Assembly (NCBI RefSeq): GCF_004959765.1
Contig: NZ_SJZD01000005.1
Coordinates: 175,543-239,542 of the forward strand
DNA length: 64,000 bases
Source of the DNA: Flavobacterium sp. H122
GTDB lineage: Bacteria > Bacteroidota > Bacteroidia > Flavobacteriales > Flavobacteriaceae
Reading direction: 5' to 3'
The notes under the pieces are model-generated. The model was not told the origin of the DNA. It ran no database searches and saw only the letters and a program-made list of their open reading frames with translations. Made by a program: the position numbers and the translations under genes. The stretch's first letter is position 1. Every line of letters starts with the position of its first letter. Positions 61,083 to 64,000 of the stretch are shown piece after piece.

Positions 61083-61457
61083 ATGAAAAAAATCATTTAT
61101 TTCTTCATGACAATTCTGCTGTTGGTTTCATGCGACAGTGGCAGCGAAGAAAGCAATTTATCGAGAGATGTCAGATATGAAGTCAGCGGTACTTTCGACG
61201 GAAGTATTGGTATAAGCTATACAACTCAAAGTGGCGGCGTTGTAAATGGGAACATTTCCAGTTTACCATGGAATTTAAGCATAACTTACGATTCAACTGT
61301 CACAAGCGCATCTTTTGCAGCCGCAGGAAACAGTGGCACAAGCGGAAAGACTTTAACTATCAAAGTTTTCAGAGGCGACACTTTAATTTCAACCACAAAT
61401 GCCACTGCAGGACCGGAAGGATCCTTCACCATGTCAGTCCCAACAATTGTATTTTAA
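61083..61457 (+). CDS. Hypothetical lipoprotein
   Basis: Lipobox 'LLVSC' with acidic linker 'DSGSEESNLSRD'; a mature part of about 100 residues, rich in Ser/Thr/Gly with alternating strands ('YEVSGTFDGSIGISYTTQSGG', 'WNLSITYDSTVTSASFAAAGNSGTSGKTLTIKVFRGDTLI'). A small beta-sandwich is likely. No family recognised. It ends at a hairpin shared with the convergent FAD oxidoreductase gene. Confidence 0.65.
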   Translation: MKKIIYFFMTILLLVSCDSGSEESNLSRDVRYEVSGTFDGSIGISYTTQSGGVVNGNISSLPWNLSITYDSTVTSASFAAAGNSGTSGKTLTIKVFRGDTLISTTNATAGPEGSFTMSVPTIVF

Positions 61458-61465
61458 AAAACAAG

Positions 61466-61495
61466 CAGAGAGTAGTTTTACTCTCTGTTTTCTTT
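61466..61495. terminator. Bidirectional terminator
   Basis: CAGAGAGTA pairs with TACTCTCTG with a 4-base loop, T runs on both sides. Confidence 0.85.
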
Positions 61496-63052
61496 TTATA
61501 AAGACTCTACAACTTTAACAGCACATTTTTCACCATCAATTGCTGCCGATATAATCCCACCTGCATAACCTGCACCTTCACCGCATGGATACAACCCTTT
61601 GATCTGTAAATGCTCATATGTAAAATTATCACGCGGAATTCTAACCGGTGAAGAGGTTCTGCTTTCAGGAGCGTGTAGAATAGCATCATTTGTATAATAT
61701 CCTTTCATTGATTTGCCAAACTGAACAAATCCCTCACGCATTATCTGTGTTAAAAATCCCGGAAACACCTCACCTAATTCAATGCTTTCCGTACCAGGCA
61801 CGTATGAAGTTTTAGGAATACTGGAAGAAATCTTTTTTTGTGAAAAATCAACCATTCTTTGAGCGGGTACTTTTTGAGTCTGACCGGCTAAATGCCACGC
61901 TTTTTGCTCGATTGCTTTTTGAAATTCCATCCCTGCCAATGCCCCGAATTTTGCAAAAGGTTTAAAATCCTCCAGTTTCAATTCAACTACTATTCCAGAG
62001 TTGGCAGTTGCCTGATCACGTTTTGACGGTGACCATCCGTTTGTAACCACTTCACCCGGACTGGTTGCGCAGGGAGCAATCACCCCACCCGGACACATAC
62101 AAAAAGAATACATCCCACGGCCATTAACCTGCTTCACTATAGAATATGGTGCCGGTGGCAAATATTCACCCCTGAAATCACAGGAATACTGAATACTGTC
62201 AATTAATGTCTGCGGATGCTCGGCACGAACACCAAGAGCAAACGGTTTTGCTTCTATCAATATTTTTTTCCTGTCCAGCAATTCAAAAATATCACGAGCT
62301 GAATGCCCTGTCGCCAGAATTAACTTTTTGGCATGTATTTTATCTCCGTTCTGAACAACTACTCCGTCGATTTCGTTATTTTTCAGTAAAATATCAGTTA
62401 CACGGGTTTCAAACAGAACCTGACCTCCAAATTCTATTATTTTTTCTCTGATATCCTGAATTATCTGAGGCAATTTATTGGTTCCGATATGCGGATGCGC
62501 ATCAACTAAAATCTCAGATGACGCTCCAAAAGCCACCAATAACTTTAAAATCCTGTCAACATCCCCTCTTTTTTTAGAACGGGTGTATAATTTCCCGTCA
62601 GAATAAGTCCCTGCTCCTCCCTCTCCAAAACAATAATTAGAATCTTCATTTACAATATGATCCCTATTGATTGCCTTCAAATCCCTGCGGCGTCCTCGCA
62701 CATCTTTTCCTCTTTCAATCAGAATAGGCCTTACTCCAAGCTCAATTAACTGTAAAGCCGCAAATAGTCCCGCAGGACCTGCCCCTACGACAATCACTTC
62801 AGGAGCGTTTGAAACATTTTTATATTCAGGAAGTTCCGGTTTATCAACAACCACCTCTTCATCCTGAAAAAAAACATTTACTTTTAAATTAAATTTTACC
62901 GCTTTCTGGCGTGCATCTATCGAACGCTTTTCAATACTTAAATGCTTAATTTCTTTTGAAGACACCTGCATTAATTTTGCCAAATGTTCTTTAAGCATTG
63001 TTTCATCTGACGCAATTTCCGGCGGTACTTGTATTTGAAGTTCTCTTGACAT
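61496..63052 (-). CDS. FAD-dependent NAD(P) oxidoreductase (dehydrogenase-like)
   Basis: After a 90-residue N-terminal domain ('LQIQVPPEIASDETMLKEHLAKLMQVSSKEIKHLSIEKRSIDARQKAVKFNLKVNVF') comes the Rossmann FAD-binding segment 'EVIVVGAGPAGLFAALQLIELGVRPILIERG', 'GEGGAGTYSDGKLYTRS', 'IGTNKLPQIIQDIREKI', 'KLILATGHSARDIFELL', 'MYSFCMCPGGVIAPCATSPGEVVTNGWSP' and the C-terminal 'GEGAGYAGGIISAAIDG'. These are hallmarks of the FAD-dependent dehydrogenase family that includes uncharacterised bacterial oxidoreductases. Electron donor and substrate unknown. It is convergent with the lipoprotein gene. Confidence 0.85.
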   Translation of the reverse strand: MSRELQIQVPPEIASDETMLKEHLAKLMQVSSKEIKHLSIEKRSIDARQKAVKFNLKVNVFFQDEEVVVDKPELPEYKNVSNAPEVIVVGAGPAGLFAALQLIELGVRPILIERGKDVRGRRRDLKAINRDHIVNEDSNYCFGEGGAGTYSDGKLYTRSKKRGDVDRILKLLVAFGASSEILVDAHPHIGTNKLPQIIQDIREKIIEFGGQVLFETRVTDILLKNNEIDGVVVQNGDKIHAKKLILATGHSARDIFELLDRKKILIEAKPFALGVRAEHPQTLIDSIQYSCDFRGEYLPPAPYSIVKQVNGRGMYSFCMCPGGVIAPCATSPGEVVTNGWSPSKRDQATANSGIVVELKLEDFKPFAKFGALAGMEFQKAIEQKAWHLAGQTQKVPAQRMVDFSQKKISSSIPKTSYVPGTESIELGEVFPGFLTQIMREGFVQFGKSMKGYYTNDAILHAPESRTSSPVRIPRDNFTYEHLQIKGLYPCGEGAGYAGGIISAAIDGEKCAVKVVESL

Positions 63053-63140
63053 GTATCGTTATTTCTTTGGCAAAATTAAGTTTTTATTTTTTGTTAAAAA
63101 AAAACACTTATTTTTACTTTTCAAACAAATCAAAACAAAC

Positions 63141-64000
63141 ATGATGAAAAAAATATTTTCGTTAGTTTTTCTACTAATAAGTTCTGTTCAATTTGCTCAA
63201 ACTATTAACGCTACACTTGATATTGACAATTGCTTAAACATTCTGCCAAAAGCAGGAACTTACACTCTTGATGGTCAGGAAAACGGAAAAAACAAATACG
63301 TTTTAGGCACTGACTTAAAAATTGTATGGTCGGACATTTTTTACAGATGGGAATTACAGGAGTATTATGAAGACACCTGGACTACAGCTTTTTACAATGA
63401 CAAAAACTCGGATCTCCCTCCTACTATTTGCTGGTTATCTGACTCTTGCTCAGGAACTTTGACCCTTGGGGGCAATGATGCTATTCCAGTAATAAATACA
63501 CCCACTATTTTAATGAGCTCAGAAACTGCAAACACGGTAACTTATACTGTAACTTTTATATCAGAATTGAACAATCTAAGCAGTTCAAATTTTACTCTTC
63601 AAACCAGAGGTGATATTATTGCAAATATCAGTTCTGTTACACAAACAACAAATACAAATATCTGGAATGTGACAATAGATTGGTCCGGAGAAGGTGATAT
63701 ACGATTGGATTTGACAAACGATTTGGGTTGTACCCCCCTGATAAGTTGTGGTGCAGTAGCCAGAAGTGACTACTTTAACTCATACACAGCACCTTTGACT
63801 TTAAATGCTGGAGATATCGCTTTCACCGGCTACAATAGTTATAACTATGTTGCTGACCCACAATTTTCAGCGGATTTCAGCTTTGTTGTCTTAAAAAACG
63901 GCGGTTTGCCGGCAGGAACGAAACTTTTTTTTACTGATAGCGGATACAACAACAACACGTCCAGTTTATCAAATATTGAAGGTGGTTTTATTTTAAATTT
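63141..64000 (+). CDS. Secreted surface protein, N-terminal part (runs off the window)
   Basis: The frame is open from the ATG at 63141 to the last base, so the C-terminus is outside the window. The signal peptide is 'MMKKIFSLVFLLISSVQFAQ'. The mature part has beta-rich domains: 'TLDIDNCLNILPKAGTYTLDG', 'YTVTFISELNNLSSSNFTLQT', and 'LNAGDIAFTGYNSYNYVADPQFSADFSFVVLKNGGLPAGTKLFFTDSGYNNN', a repeat domain commonly found in Bacteroidota type IX-secreted proteins. A C-terminal sorting domain would be expected but cannot be seen here. The adhesin role is inferred. Confidence 0.75.
   Translation, partial: MMKKIFSLVFLLISSVQFAQTINATLDIDNCLNILPKAGTYTLDGQENGKNKYVLGTDLKIVWSDIFYRWELQEYYEDTWTTAFYNDKNSDLPPTICWLSDSCSGTLTLGGNDAIPVINTPTILMSSETANTVTYTVTFISELNNLSSSNFTLQTRGDIIANISSVTQTTNTNIWNVTIDWSGEGDIRLDLTNDLGCTPLISCGAVARSDYFNSYTAPLTLNAGDIAFTGYNSYNYVADPQFSADFSFVVLKNGGLPAGTKLFFTDSGYNNNTSSLSNIEGGFILN

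Overview
The window is about 64 kb of a low-GC Bacteroidota chromosome, most likely Flavobacterium or a close relative. The evidence is the gene content (DUF4295 beside rpmG/rpmB, a CcsBA fusion, DUF1599-BT_3928-tpiA, DUF4331, CarboxypepD_reg-type TonB receptors). The -7 boxes have the form TAnnTTTG, Shine-Dalgarno sites are scarce, lipoproteins often follow the SC(N/S/D) pattern, and degenerate 'aaccgcaaag / ctctgtgaaac' intergenic repeats of the flavobacterial type are present. Assignment rests on reading the sequence only.

Layout. 1-5100: loosely spaced + strand genes for small secreted proteins and lipoproteins, an orphan LytTR DNA-binding protein and an L,D-transpeptidase. 5.2-12.1 kb: a DciA/DUF721 gene, a beta-lactamase-fold hydrolase, two tandem glutathione peroxidases and the large cytochrome c synthetase CcsBA. 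12.3-15.1 kb: a tight block of DUF2520, KdsC-like phosphatase, UbiA prenyltransferase and Maf. 15.2-24.3 kb: a secreted repeat protein, truA-ABC exporter, thioesterase, folP, then DUF1599-BT_3928-small membrane protein-TlpA-like-tpiA, a lipoprotein and DUF4256. 24.4-30.6 kb: an apparently self-contained module. An ECF sigma factor and its RskA-like anti-sigma factor diverge from an operon with two half-length DUF4331 proteins, a TPR lipoprotein and a His-rich-plug TonB receptor. 30.6-38.3 kb (mostly - strand): ftsY with a 53-residue downstream membrane protein, DUF4295-rpmG-rpmB, cinA, Hpt, FAH-family enzyme, DnaQ-like exonuclease, a 2-oxoacid dehydrogenase E2 and a glycosyltransferase. 38.4-52.4 kb (+ strand): CocE/NonD hydrolase, ABC-F ATPase, beta-barrel protein, methyltransferase, LolD-like ATPase without a permease, M16 peptidase, PduO-type adenosyltransferase, DUF2795 and secA.

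52.4-58.2 kb is the most accessory-looking part. It holds an IS-end-like scrap, an operon of unknown secreted proteins in which one long gene is broken exactly at a 9-base homopolymer, a GNAT enzyme, a decayed Sel1-like lipoprotein gene with in-frame stops, and two identical tRNA-Thr(UGT) genes that flank a 3'-end tRNA scrap joined to a dispersed 'ctttcgacaagctcagga' repeat. 58.2-64 kb returns to core metabolism (manA, bcp, queD-like and idi in one overlapping operon; a FAD oxidoreductase) and ends inside a secreted protein that runs off the window.

The points most worth following are the homopolymer-interrupted gene (52743-55053), the ECF/DUF4331/TPR/TonB module, the partial duplication of the adenosyltransferase 5' end, and the tRNA-Thr remnant. 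No rRNA, CRISPR array, prophage or complete insertion sequence was seen.
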